A stretch of DNA of 29,358 nt, from the NCBI GenBank assembly GCA_937901025.1, contig CALCGR010000104.1, positions 1 through 29,358 of the forward strand, given 5' to 3'. The notes beneath the pieces were generated by a model that made no database searches, had not been told where the DNA came from, and saw only the letters and a program-made list of their open reading frames with translations. The translations under genes were made by a program, and so were the position numbers. Shown piece by piece: positions 7,464-14,466 of the stretch (position 1 is its first letter; every line of letters begins with the position of its first letter). The DNA comes from an uncultured Bacteroidales bacterium. Its GTDB lineage: Bacteria > Bacteroidota > Bacteroidia > Bacteroidales > Paludibacteraceae.

Positions 7464-8312
7464 ATGGAAAAAGAGAATTTGAAAACGAGATTTAACGAGG
7501 TACGCATGCGTACCAGCGACCCGGAGCAGATGCTTGGTAGATACCTGGCCGAGAAAGCATGCCGCGAGTGGGTGGAGGATTTTATAGACGAAGATAACGG
7601 CGAGGTGGTAATCTTGAACCGTATGGAGGTAGTAGAGGATCGCGGCACAGAGATTACCCAGGACGTGCTGCAAAGGCTGCGCTTTTTCGTCGAGGCTGGC
7701 GAGCTTAAGGATGTACTGGTAAGCAACCAGCTACGCCCAGGATACCGCGGGAACCACAGTGGAGCCGTGCCCTATACGGTTACGTTTGTGCCGGAGGGCG
7801 GCGGTAGCGTTAAGCTATTGGTACGCGCTATTTCTCTACCTATGGCTATCCAGGTAGCCGAGGACTACGCCGAGTATATCATAAACGGAGGCTTTTCGAT
7901 CAAAAGCGCCAAGCGCGAGGATAACTTCTATATAATCGAAAAGTCGCTCCAGGCGATGAACAAAGAGGAGGGCAAAAAGGCCGAGGAGGAGCGCGCCGCC
8001 GTTTACTACAAAATCGACGCTATCGTATCCGCCCAAGATGAGAACGGCGCGAGCGTGATAGATAACGCGCACCACACCTTTATTACCCTATCGCCTGACG
8101 CTGACGTAGCCCGCCAGATAATTACGCGAGAACTGGCAAAGCAGCTCAAAAAAGAGCACGGCCAGGCCACCGTATCTATTACCCTATCAGAGGCCAAGAT
8201 TTTCAACGCCAGCGATATAGTGCCCGCCCACTTTACAAAAGAGTACATGGATCAGGCAAAGATAAGCGACTACGTAATGGACGGCCAGCGAGTAAGTAAC
8301 GAAACAATCTAA
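7464..8312 (+). CDS. Hypothetical protein, 282 aa, early module
   Basis: A sizeable soluble protein that I cannot assign. Visible features are a first mixed domain (residues about 10-95), a beta-rich stretch PYTVTFVPEGGGSVKLLVRAI (about 102-122, quoted from its strands), a helical charged linker MNKEEGKKAEEERAAV (about 165-180), and a second mixed domain containing NAHHTFITLSPDADVARQ. There are no catalytic signatures or membrane segments. It lies 6 nt upstream of the SNF2-type helicase and could be its partner; this is inference from position. Confidence 0.7.
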   Translation: MEKENLKTRFNEVRMRTSDPEQMLGRYLAEKACREWVEDFIDEDNGEVVILNRMEVVEDRGTEITQDVLQRLRFFVEAGELKDVLVSNQLRPGYRGNHSGAVPYTVTFVPEGGGSVKLLVRAISLPMAIQVAEDYAEYIINGGFSIKSAKREDNFYIIEKSLQAMNKEEGKKAEEERAAVYYKIDAIVSAQDENGASVIDNAHHTFITLSPDADVARQIITRELAKQLKKEHGQATVSITLSEAKIFNASDIVPAHFTKEYMDQAKISDYVMDGQRVSNETI

Positions 8313-8318
8313 CGCGCT

Positions 8319-9662
8319 ATGGAACTACACGAATACCAAAAGCGCACCGCTAACTTTATCGCAAAGCACCCGCACGCGATAGTATCGGTGGATATGGGAT
8401 TAGGAAAGACCGCCGCCACCCTGGCCTGGCTCGACTGGTTCGCCCGCCGTCGTAACTACGATATCATGGCTATAATAATCGCACCCAAGCGAGTAGCCGA
8501 AAATAACTGGCTCCAGGAGGCTAAAAAGTGGGGGCTGGATAACCTGGCCGATCGTATGGTAATATGCAAAGGCACGCCCGCAAAGCGTGCCGATGCGTGG
8601 GGCGATAAAACCCGCCCGATTAAGATAGTAAGCCGGGATAACTTTAAGGACTACCAGGACAAAGCCGCGGACGTGCTGATAATCGACGAGCTGACGAGTT
8701 ACAAGAACCCAAGCGCCTCCCGTACGAAAGCCGTCTGCAGTATATCCGCACAAACAAATGTCGGCCTTACTGGTACATTTTTGGCTAACGGTGCGATAGA
8801 TATATACGGCCAGGCACAAGCGGTAGGGCTGGGCTGGGGTTCGATGAACTTCTACGGCTGGCGCGGCACCTACTTCAAGGATTTGCTGGCTGGTTCCGGG
8901 CTCCAGTTCCAAAAGTGGCGGCTTATCGGTTCCCTGGAGGATTTGCTAAAGCCGATAGCAGACAATATCTTCACGCTCACGGCGGAGGATTACCTACAAA
9001 TCCCGCCCGTAACCGAAACCACCCACGCGATAGACGTAGGCGATGAGATACGCGGCGCGATAGACGGGCTCGACGCTTTCCTCTCTATGGAGCTCGGAGG
9101 CGAAACGCTGACCTTTGACGAGAACCAAAAGTTCGCCAAGCTGCAAACCCTTTGCGATGGCTTTATATACCAGGACGACGATTTCGACGGCACCAAGCCA
9201 GTACGAGGCGATTATAGCGCCAAGCTGGAGGCCGTGGCGGATTTCGTGGCTGACTGCAAAGATGCGGGCGAACCCGTGTTACTCTTTTACGCGTTCCGAG
9301 AGGAGGCCGTATGGCTTTCGGAGCTACTGGAAAAGCGCGGGGTACGCTGGTATAGCGTCAAAAAATCCGACTTTATGAGCAAATGGAACGACGGCGACGT
9401 GGACTGCCTTATGGCACACCCGGCCAGCGCCGGGCACGGTCTGAACCTCCAGCACGGCGGGCGCGTAATCGTATGGAGTACGCTAACGTATAACTACGAG
9501 CTCTTTGCCCAGGGTAACGCCCGCCTGGCACGCCAGGGGCAAAAGCGTAACGTGCAAATCCACTATTTCGTAGCGGCGGATACGTGCGAGGAGCGAACCG
9601 TGGCGGCGCTATCCCGTAAGCAGGCCGAGCAGCGCGAGTTCTTAAATATGACAAAGCAATGA
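8319..9662 (+). CDS. SNF2-type superfamily 2 DNA helicase/translocase
   Basis: The 447-aa product has a Q-like EYQKRTANFI start, motif I VDMGLGKT (residues about 24-31), IIIAPKRVAENNW (motif Ia), motif II IIDELTSYKN (about 121-130, DELT in place of DEAH) and motif III GLTGTFLANG. In the C-terminal lobe it has VLLFYAFREE, GHGLNLQHGGRVIVW (motif V) and QGNARLARQGQKRNV (motif VI with two Arg fingers). This compact SNF2 form is common in phage replication modules that also carry VapE-like and VRR-NUC proteins, both present here. It probably remodels or unwinds DNA during phage replication or recombination. It overlaps the next small gene by ATGA. Confidence 0.88.
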   Translation: MELHEYQKRTANFIAKHPHAIVSVDMGLGKTAATLAWLDWFARRRNYDIMAIIIAPKRVAENNWLQEAKKWGLDNLADRMVICKGTPAKRADAWGDKTRPIKIVSRDNFKDYQDKAADVLIIDELTSYKNPSASRTKAVCSISAQTNVGLTGTFLANGAIDIYGQAQAVGLGWGSMNFYGWRGTYFKDLLAGSGLQFQKWRLIGSLEDLLKPIADNIFTLTAEDYLQIPPVTETTHAIDVGDEIRGAIDGLDAFLSMELGGETLTFDENQKFAKLQTLCDGFIYQDDDFDGTKPVRGDYSAKLEAVADFVADCKDAGEPVLLFYAFREEAVWLSELLEKRGVRWYSVKKSDFMSKWNDGDVDCLMAHPASAGHGLNLQHGGRVIVWSTLTYNYELFAQGNARLARQGQKRNVQIHYFVAADTCEERTVAALSRKQAEQREFLNMTKQ

Positions 9663-9826
9663 TTAACGCAATACGAAAGCACGAGGAACTACTGGAGGCG
9701 TACGAGCGCCTGGGTATGTTTGATATGCTGGCAAAAGAGCGCGCCCAGTACGTACGCGTTTGCGCCTACTACGGATATCGCCCGAAACGCACCCAGCCCC
9801 AGCCCGTGCAGTTAAGCTTATTTTGA
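9659..9826 (+). CDS. 55-aa protein ending in a sliding-clamp-binding motif (QLSLF)
   Basis: Starts inside the stop codon of the helicase gene (ATGA at 9659) and ends at TGA 9826. The first 40 residues are helical (HEELLEAYERLGMFDML), then comes a Pro/Gln-rich linker (KRTQPQPV) and the last five residues are QLSLF. This matches the bacterial beta-clamp-binding consensus QL(S/D)LF exactly, and a flexible linker before it is how such motifs are usually displayed. The protein may tether the helicase to the host clamp or block clamp access for host polymerases. The motif is seen directly; the role is inference. Confidence 0.72.
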   Translation: MINAIRKHEELLEAYERLGMFDMLAKERAQYVRVCAYYGYRPKRTQPQPVQLSLF

Positions 9827-9839
9827 AAAATATAAAATT

Positions 9840-10001
9840 ATGGATTTATTTAGCGAGGATATAAATATGAGAGCCGCTGCCTATGCAGATAAGAGAGCAA
9901 GCAGACGCGGAGGCGAGTATAGACTATGGCAGGCTATGGCGGACGCTTACGTAGAGGGCGCACGCTCGCAAGCTAACATAATTGCAAAAAATCAATTATG
10001 A
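9840..10001 (+). CDS. Small protein, 53 aa
   Basis: ATG at 9840 after an A-rich leader; stop at 9999-10001 overlaps the next ATG (ATGA). The sequence MDLFSEDINMRAAAYADKRA continues with a basic helical stretch. Nothing recognisable. Coupling to the next gene and lack of stop codons support a real gene. Confidence 0.55.
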   Translation: MDLFSEDINMRAAAYADKRASRRGGEYRLWQAMADAYVEGARSQANIIAKNQL

Positions 10002-10243
10002 CAAAGACAACAAAACCAGCGGCCACGCGCCGCGCTAAATCCGGGCACCCTGGAACTGGCCACACTTGCGGCCAGTGCGCCAGGGGAACCTGGAGCGATA
10101 AGCACACCAACCGAACCGCCCAGAACGGTAAGCCGTTCCTTAAGATATGCGAGTTTTCAACCTATGCACGTAACGCGGCTGGCCAGCCCGTTTGCTTATG
10201 CTCTACCGCAGCGTGCCCAAACTTTGAGGAGGGCGAGCGATGA
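9998..10243 (+). CDS. Small zinc-finger-like protein, 81 aa
   Basis: Basic N-terminus (KTTKPAATRRAKSG) followed by cysteines arranged as HTCGQCARG, ICEFS, CLCSTAAC, enough ligands for one or two zinc sites. Both ends overlap neighbours by ATGA. Probably a nucleic-acid- or protein-binding accessory factor; the exact family is not recognised. Confidence 0.65.
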   Translation: MTKTTKPAATRRAKSGHPGTGHTCGQCARGTWSDKHTNRTAQNGKPFLKICEFSTYARNAAGQPVCLCSTAACPNFEEGER

Positions 10244-10494
10244 AAATAGAGTACATCGACGGCGAGCTACGTATTTGGTACGATGACGGTATGGTAATAA
10301 GCAGCTCCAGCGACGGTGGTATATATTTCGCGCTGCAATTCCGCGAAGAGATACCAGCCGAGCTTGTGGCCTATAACGTGGCATATAATGATACCAAGAT
10401 AGAGAAAGACTGGGAGGAGGGCTGGCTAATATACGGATTTGCATATATTGCTATATATGAACTCCAGGTGTATAATAATATGCTCCACTTATGA
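10240..10494 (+). CDS. Small acidic protein, 84 aa
   Basis: Acidic, aromatic-rich protein with alternating hydrophobic residues suggesting beta strands (IEYIDGELRIWYDDGMVI). The acidic surface and small size are reminiscent of DNA-mimic or anti-host proteins, but there is no direct evidence. Its 3' end and the next gene are AT-richer than their neighbours. ATGA overlaps on both sides. Confidence 0.6.
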   Translation: MKIEYIDGELRIWYDDGMVISSSSDGGIYFALQFREEIPAELVAYNVAYNDTKIEKDWEEGWLIYGFAYIAIYELQVYNNMLHL

Positions 10495-10643
10495 AAGCAA
10501 AATACATTTATAAACGTCAAGTAGTGTTTGAGGACTGGATAGCAGATAGCAATAATGAGTTTAACAACCTACTGCACGATATTGTTATTTATGAAATGAA
10601 CCTCCTACTAAGCAAAGAAATATCTAATGGCTTGCAAGTATGA
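10491..10643 (+). CDS. Small protein, 50 aa
   Basis: ATG at 10491 within the upstream stop (ATGA) and stop at 10641-10643 within the next start region (ATGA). Sequence begins MKAKYIYKRQVVFEDW and has a hydrophobic helical half (LLHDIVIYEMNLLL). It is AT-richer than the module average. No family recognised. Confidence 0.52.
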   Translation: MKAKYIYKRQVVFEDWIADSNNEFNNLLHDIVIYEMNLLLSKEISNGLQV

Positions 10644-10843
10644 AATGCGCGGATAAAGTGGCGTATAAGACCAGGGGAGAGGCCTGGGATTTCGTCAAGA
10701 AAATACGGATACAGAGAGGCGGCGTATATATCTACGAGTGCCAGTTTTGCCGCCAGTATCATATTACTCACGTCCGCCCGGAGCGCTGGCGATTTAATAA
10801 GATGCACGCAAAAATGTATAATTTTAAGAACGTAACCCAATGA
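10640..10843 (+). CDS. Small basic protein with CxxC and His, 67 aa
   Basis: Basic protein with an ECQFCRQYHITH motif, a compact C-x2-C...H...H arrangement that could bind zinc, preceded by Cys3 and a helical stretch. I recall similar small proteins beside nuclease genes in phages, but I cannot name a family. It overlaps the VRR-NUC gene by ATGA, suggesting it may assist that nuclease. Confidence 0.62.
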   Translation: MKCADKVAYKTRGEAWDFVKKIRIQRGGVYIYECQFCRQYHITHVRPERWRFNKMHAKMYNFKNVTQ

Positions 10844-11130
10844 AACAAGACGAGCTGATACTTGAACGCAAATGCAGGGCACACGCCCGCGCCTACGGCT
10901 GGGTATGCTGCAAGCTGGAAAAGAACGGCTGCAAAGGTATCCCGGACGATCTCTTTATAAGCCCCGACCAAGTGGCGCACCTTTTAGAGTTTAAGAAAGA
11001 CGAACGACAAAAGCCCCGCCCGGAGCAGGTGCTATGGTTGCGGCGTTTTTCAAAAATCGCCCACCTGGTCGGATCTTTTGACGAGTTCTGCCGAGCACTC
11101 GAAATCCCGCCCAGCGCCCCGTCAAAGTAG
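10840..11130 (+). CDS. VRR-NUC domain nuclease
   Basis: The 96-aa product matches the stand-alone VRR-NUC fold: helix with E9 and C12, GCKGIPDDLFI (residues about 30-40, PDD metal-binding Asp), LLEFKKDE (48-55, catalytic Glu50 and Lys52) and a Gln63 in RPEQVLWLRR. Such small nucleases resolve branched DNA and are regular members of phage replication modules with SNF2 and VapE proteins. It is the last gene of the early operon, with a strong hairpin terminator 36 nt downstream. Confidence 0.87.
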   Translation: MKQDELILERKCRAHARAYGWVCCKLEKNGCKGIPDDLFISPDQVAHLLEFKKDERQKPRPEQVLWLRRFSKIAHLVGSFDEFCRALEIPPSAPSK

Positions 11131-11166
11131 ATTTTTTTATAAAAACCCGACCGCGAAAGAGCGAAC

Positions 11167-11240
11167 CTACTACACGCCCTGCTATATCTTACGATATAGT
11201 AGGGCTTTAGTGTAGTAAGTGCCCCGTTTTTTTTTTTTTT
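11167..11240 (+). terminator. Strong intrinsic terminator of the early operon
   Basis: Stem arms GCCCTGCTATATC (11176-11188) and GATATAGTAGGGC (11193-11205) close a TTAC loop with one G-T pair, extended by CTACTACAC (11167-11175) against 11210-11218. A run of 14 T follows at 11227-11240. Confidence 0.85.
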
Positions 11241-11256
11241 GATTTTTAGAAAAGCC

Positions 11257-11325
11257 AAAAAACACTTATATATACACATATATATTATATAAATAAAAAA
11301 AATAAAAAAAAAAAAATTATTTTCC
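11257..11325. repeat. AT-rich repeat, copy 1
   Basis: Begins AAAAAACACTTATATA (11257-11272) followed by alternating TA and A-runs. The same 16-mer with a similar downstream stretch occurs at 22595-22660. Low duplex stability suggests a regulatory, origin or protein-bending site. Confidence 0.6.
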
Positions 11326-11447
11326 ACCGCGGCCAGCACGAACCGCCGCCGCTACCTTTGACACCCTACCCAGGTACGGAGGGGGCGCGGCTCCCCGCCT
11401 ATACGAGGCGACACAAGCGGGCGGGCGCGCGAGGAGCGGCAAAACGG

Positions 11448-11533
11448 GCGATTTGCGGGGCTTTCTACCTTTGACTGGTACAAGTTACCACCCTGACGGC
11501 TGGAGTGTCTTAAAACGAAAAATGCGCGTAAAA
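11448..11533 (+). repeat. Dispersed intergenic element, copy B
   Basis: GCGATTTGCGGGGCTTT at 11448-11464, then GGTACAAGTTACC at 11477-11489, then a segment (TTAAAACGAAAAATGCGCG) shared with copies C and D, ending at the promoter. It precedes the small terminase gene and is likely an operator for late transcription. Confidence 0.75.
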
Positions 11534-11565
11534 TTTGGATATGTCGAAAAAAAGCCGTATCTTTG
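11534..11565 (+). promoter_or_regulatory. Bacteroides-type promoter for terminase genes
   Basis: TTTG at 11534-11537, 20-nt spacer, TATCTTTG at 11558-11565. Expected start of transcription is about 11572, giving a leader of about 15 nt before the ATG at 11587. The spacer GATATGTCGAAAAAAAGCCG is nearly the same as in the promoters at 13253 and 20581. Confidence 0.85.
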
Positions 11566-11586
11566 CACACCTAAAACGATACTGAT

Positions 11587-11940
11587 ATGTCAAAACGTAA
11601 TACTAAATTCGGAGCGCCCGGAGGGAACGACCCCGCCGTAGGGCGCGCTACCCAGTTCGGTCAGCCTGGCGGTAATCCCAAGTGCCCCGGCTCGGTAGCA
11701 GCTAACCAGCGCGAGTTCTATCGCTGGGTAGAGAGTAAGGCGACGCGTGCCGAGCTGGAGGCCTACGCCGCCGATGAGGATAAGCCAGCGATGCGTCGCA
11801 ATTTCGTAAAGGCATGCCTTAACACGATTAACCAGATCGACCCAAAGCTATACTTTGAATTAACAAACCAAACCCACGGCCTACCCAAGCAGGTAGTGGA
11901 GCAAACGACCCTGCCGGAGGTTACTATCGTACTGGAGTAA
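11587..11940 (+). CDS. Terminase small subunit (probable)
   Basis: A 117-aa protein placed directly before the large terminase (stop followed immediately by the next ATG). The N-terminus has two FG-P-GG elements (TKFGAPGGN, TQFGQPGGNPK) like the DNA-binding leader of DUF5681-type small terminases, followed by a helical domain (REFYRWVESKATRAELEAYA) and an acidic tail (EVTIVLE). It would recognise phage DNA and load the large subunit. The call depends on position and the PGGNPK motif. Confidence 0.72.
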   Translation: MSKRNTKFGAPGGNDPAVGRATQFGQPGGNPKCPGSVAANQREFYRWVESKATRAELEAYAADEDKPAMRRNFVKACLNTINQIDPKLYFELTNQTHGLPKQVVEQTTLPEVTIVLE

Positions 11941-13161
11941 ATGGATACCCTGGAGATTTCGCTAAATAAGAAAATAGTAACGTACCTGGAGCGCCGCCGC
12001 CCGCTTATGGCACTCCAGGGCGCGCGCCGTGCTGGTAAGACCTACACGGTAAGCCAGTGGAGCCTACTACAAGCGCACAACAAGGGCGACGTTATTATAT
12101 TCGCATCTATGACGAGCGAGCAGGGGCGAAAGGGCGCGTACGAGGACTGCCAAAACATACTGCGGAGCTGGGGCGGGTTCGGCCAGCTTTTCGAGGTCTT
12201 TAAGAGCCCGCGCCGTATCGTATGCAAGCGAACAAACACGCCGAGCGGGCGCGCCGGGGTTATAGAGTTCGCCAGCTACGATGATCCTGAAACGGCAAAG
12301 GGCGGCGCGTGCGACTGGGTATTCATAAACGAGGCAAATAAGTTCACGCGCCAGCAATACCTTGACCTCGCGGCGAACGCCCGCAAGGGGGTAATCGTTG
12401 ACTACAACCCTAACCAGCACTTTTGGATAGAGGACGAGCTGGAGGATAGCGAGATACTGAAATGCAGCTGGCAGGATAACCGTAAGCACCTAACGTCCGC
12501 CCAGCTGGCATGGTTTCAAAAGCTATACGATAACGCCCACCGAGAGGGAGCCACGGCGGCGGACTGGTACTATTACCAGGTATATTACTGCAACCAGTAT
12601 AGCGAGCTGGCGGGCGATATATTTACCCCGGCTATAATCCAGCGCGTAAAGCCGGAGGCCGTGCCCTGGGATAAGCTACGAAACCCGGTCGTATTCGGCG
12701 ACCCGTCCGCGCTTTGTGGCGGCGACTATTTCCCGCTCACGCTTTCGGCTACTGACGGGGAGTATATCTATATCCTGGATGCGGATAGCACGAACGAGGG
12801 ATCAAGATCGGAGAGGTGCCGGAGCATCGAGCGTATGCAGCTCCAGCGTGACGGGGTACGAGTGTATATCGAAAGTAACGGCATAATCGGTACCAGCTTT
12901 ATAGACTACGCGAGAGGCGAGAACCCGACCGAGCAGCCACCGCACCCGCTCCAGGTAGAGGGCTGGTGCAGCCGCGGCGATAAGTTCGAGCGTATCCTGG
13001 CGCAATATGAAACGATACGCGACCGCGTGCGCTTTGTAGATCAGCCCCGCCTAAACGAGTACCTAAAGCAGGTGTATGAGTTCGCACGAAAGTGTCCGCA
13101 CGATGATAATATAGATAATATCGCCAGCGTTTGCCGTGTTCATAGGTTCCTGGCGGCTTAA
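11941..13161 (+). CDS. terL: Terminase large subunit
   Basis: The 406-aa packaging motor has the ATPase signatures GARRAGKT (Walker A, residues 27-34), DWVFINEAN (Walker B, about 125-133) and the coupling motif YNPNQHF (about 155-161). The RNase H-like nuclease domain shows VFGDPSALCGGDYF (Asp254), YIESNGIIG (Glu311) and CPHDDNIDNIAS (Asp388/389/392), the three acidic positions needed for metal binding. Length is at the short end of the family but all domains are present. It cuts concatemeric DNA and pumps it into the prohead through the portal encoded next. I cannot tell cos from pac packaging here. Confidence 0.93.
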   Translation: MDTLEISLNKKIVTYLERRRPLMALQGARRAGKTYTVSQWSLLQAHNKGDVIIFASMTSEQGRKGAYEDCQNILRSWGGFGQLFEVFKSPRRIVCKRTNTPSGRAGVIEFASYDDPETAKGGACDWVFINEANKFTRQQYLDLAANARKGVIVDYNPNQHFWIEDELEDSEILKCSWQDNRKHLTSAQLAWFQKLYDNAHREGATAADWYYYQVYYCNQYSELAGDIFTPAIIQRVKPEAVPWDKLRNPVVFGDPSALCGGDYFPLTLSATDGEYIYILDADSTNEGSRSERCRSIERMQLQRDGVRVYIESNGIIGTSFIDYARGENPTEQPPHPLQVEGWCSRGDKFERILAQYETIRDRVRFVDQPRLNEYLKQVYEFARKCPHDDNIDNIASVCRVHRFLAA

Positions 13162-13167
13162 ATTTAT

Positions 13168-13252
13168 GCGATTTGCGTGGCTTTCTCGCTTTCGGTGTTA
13201 ACTTGTACCTGAAAAGAAAAAGACGCGCTTAAAACAAAAATCTCGCGTAAAA
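13168..13252 (+). repeat. Dispersed intergenic element, copy C
   Basis: GCGATTTGCGTGGCTTT at 13168-13184 (one change from copies A and B), TAACTTGTACC at 13199-13209 (the GGTACAAGTTA core inverted), GCGCTTAAAAC at 13225-13235 and then the promoter. The core is flipped relative to copies B and D while both flanks keep their orientation, which supports a symmetric protein-binding site. Confidence 0.72.
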
Positions 13253-13284
13253 TTTGGATATGTCCGAAAAAATCCGTAACTTTG
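13253..13284 (+). promoter_or_regulatory. Bacteroides-type promoter for portal and head genes
   Basis: TTTG at 13253-13256, 20-nt spacer, TAACTTTG at 13277-13284. The 32-nt core is identical to that at 20581-20612. Transcription would start near 13291, so the portal start must be downstream, at 13302. Confidence 0.85.
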
Positions 13285-13301
13285 CGGCAAAATTCGGAAA
13301 C

Positions 13302-14297
13302 ATGAAAATTTGGGATAAAATACGGAGCCGCTTTTTTGGCTATACTGCTACGCTTTTCGACCAGCGAGCGCAGGCGTTTTTCGATGGATGGGGGGTTACT
13401 AACCACCAGTTCGCCGAGCTGATTTGGTACAATATCTGCGACCTGCTTACCGACCTGGCCGAGGACGTAAAGATGGAGAGCGCGAGCACCGCCAGCCCTC
13501 TATCTGATGAGGGGGCAAAGTTCGCGGCGTTCCAGGCTTTCTTCTACGCCTGGGGTAAAACGGTACTGCAGCGCCTCTTTGACGAGGGCTACGTGATAAT
13601 CGGTTACGATACCACCGCGCCCCGCTTTTGGCAGATGCAAGAGAATAAGGACTACTCGACACCAGCAGACGGCGATAAGACGCTGGTAGTGCCAAATAAC
13701 CCGAACGTTAAGCCGTACGTAATGAAATCCAGCACCTTTATATCCAGGGGCAAAAGCGACAAAGCGATATGCCGCGGCTTTTTGGCTTTCCTGGACGATG
13801 TGCTGAACGGTAGCGCCACGGTATCAAAGCGCCTGGGCGCGGTGGTAATCGCAAGCCCCAAAAACCTAACCAGCGCACCGACAGCCACGGTACTAACCGA
13901 GGAGCAGAAGAAAAAGCTGGAGAAGGAGATGCGCGAGGACTACGGCTCGCTATCCAAGCAATCAAACCTTATGCTTTTGCCGCGCGAGATGGCGTTCCAG
14001 ATCGTGAACCTGGCCGGGCTCGACCTTAAGATGCAGGAAAAGGTAAAAACCGCTATCCTGGCAATCGTGGATAGGATTAAGATACCCGCGAACCAGGTGG
14101 CTATTATTGACGCGCAAAGTAGCAAGAACCTGGCGAACGGAGGCGAAATCCGCGAGGGCGACAAGCTTAAGTATAAGACGTTCCGCCGCCTATTTGAGAG
14201 ATCATGGGCTGATGCGGCACGTTATTACGGCATTAAGATTTCCTACAAGATAGACGGCGAACCTATCGGAGAGAGTGCCGAGGTAGTAGCCGAGTAA
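13302..14297 (+). CDS. Portal protein
   Basis: A 331-aa product starting MKIWDKIRSRFFGYT. A longer in-frame start at 13254 lies inside the promoter and is rejected. Portal-like features are the N-terminal helical wing (LIWYNICDLLTDLAEDV), the segment with YVIIGYDTTAPRF, and the C-terminal GDKLKYKTFRRLFERSWADAARYYGI region. Position between large terminase and prohead protease is the standard portal position. It would form the dodecameric ring at the capsid vertex through which DNA passes. It is shorter than most portals (about 400-500 aa), so a divergent compact type. Confidence 0.78.
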   Translation: MKIWDKIRSRFFGYTATLFDQRAQAFFDGWGVTNHQFAELIWYNICDLLTDLAEDVKMESASTASPLSDEGAKFAAFQAFFYAWGKTVLQRLFDEGYVIIGYDTTAPRFWQMQENKDYSTPADGDKTLVVPNNPNVKPYVMKSSTFISRGKSDKAICRGFLAFLDDVLNGSATVSKRLGAVVIASPKNLTSAPTATVLTEEQKKKLEKEMREDYGSLSKQSNLMLLPREMAFQIVNLAGLDLKMQEKVKTAILAIVDRIKIPANQVAIIDAQSSKNLANGGEIREGDKLKYKTFRRLFERSWADAARYYGIKISYKIDGEPIGESAEVVAE

Positions 14298-14302
14298 ATA
14301 AT

Positions 14303-14447
14303 GCGCTGGGGAGCAGCCGGACGTGATGAACCCGGCGGGCTGCTACGGACAAACTGGAGTGCGGGTCTTTTGCTTTCTTTCTACCGCAACCGCCAGGACG
14401 TGTATGCTGATACGTAGCAAGTGGTTCGAGCCCACGCCAGCGCGCCA
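14303..14447 (+). ncRNA. tRNA-like RNA of 145 nt with encoded CCA, no normal anticodon arm
   Basis: A perfect 7-bp acceptor stem (GCGCTGG 14303-14309 with CCAGCGC 14437-14443), discriminator G14444 and CCA 14445-14447 are joined to a T-arm at exactly the tRNA position (stem AGTGG / CCACG with one mismatch, loop TTCGAGC 14425-14431). In place of the anticodon arm is a 7-bp helix TGCTACG (14341-14347) with CGTAGCA (14413-14419), directly next to the T-arm, enclosing about 65 nt. A D-arm-like hairpin GCCGG / CCGGC lies at 14316-14336. This is a tmRNA-like architecture without a visible tag frame. It fills the gap between portal and protease genes. A tRNA interrupted by an insertion is the alternative. 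Confidence 0.5.
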
Positions 14448-14466
14448 AATATAAAACATTGAAACG

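Larger units (their letters stand above)
11131..11586. other. Non-coding region between early and late modules (about 450 bp)
   Basis: No credible gene is visible on either strand. In order it holds a long hairpin terminator with T14, an AT-rich stretch that recurs before the tape measure gene, a GC-rich stretch (about 11330-11447) with short self-complementary segments such as GGGGGCGCGGCTCCCC, copy B of the dispersed element, and a Bacteroides-type promoter for the terminase genes. Its position just before the terminase genes and its AT-rich core make it the best candidate for a packaging start or replication origin, though neither is shown by sequence. Confidence 0.6.

Noticed and set aside
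11340..11360. Promoter at the TACCTTTG near 11352 (and the one near 11466)
   Set aside because: Neither has TTTG about 20 nt upstream; the second has one at a distance of only 10 nt.
13254..13301. Upstream start for the portal gene at 13254
   Set aside because: It lies inside the promoter, upstream of the expected transcription start near 13291.
14303..14447. Calling this RNA a normal tRNA
   Set aside because: Only acceptor and T-arm fit at tRNA spacing. There is no 7-nt anticodon loop with T33 and the length is 145 nt.
14263..14448. Minus-strand frame of 61 codons with WRGLEPLA
   Set aside because: This is the antisense of the T-arm of the tRNA-like RNA at 14303-14447, a familiar false gene pattern next to tRNAs.
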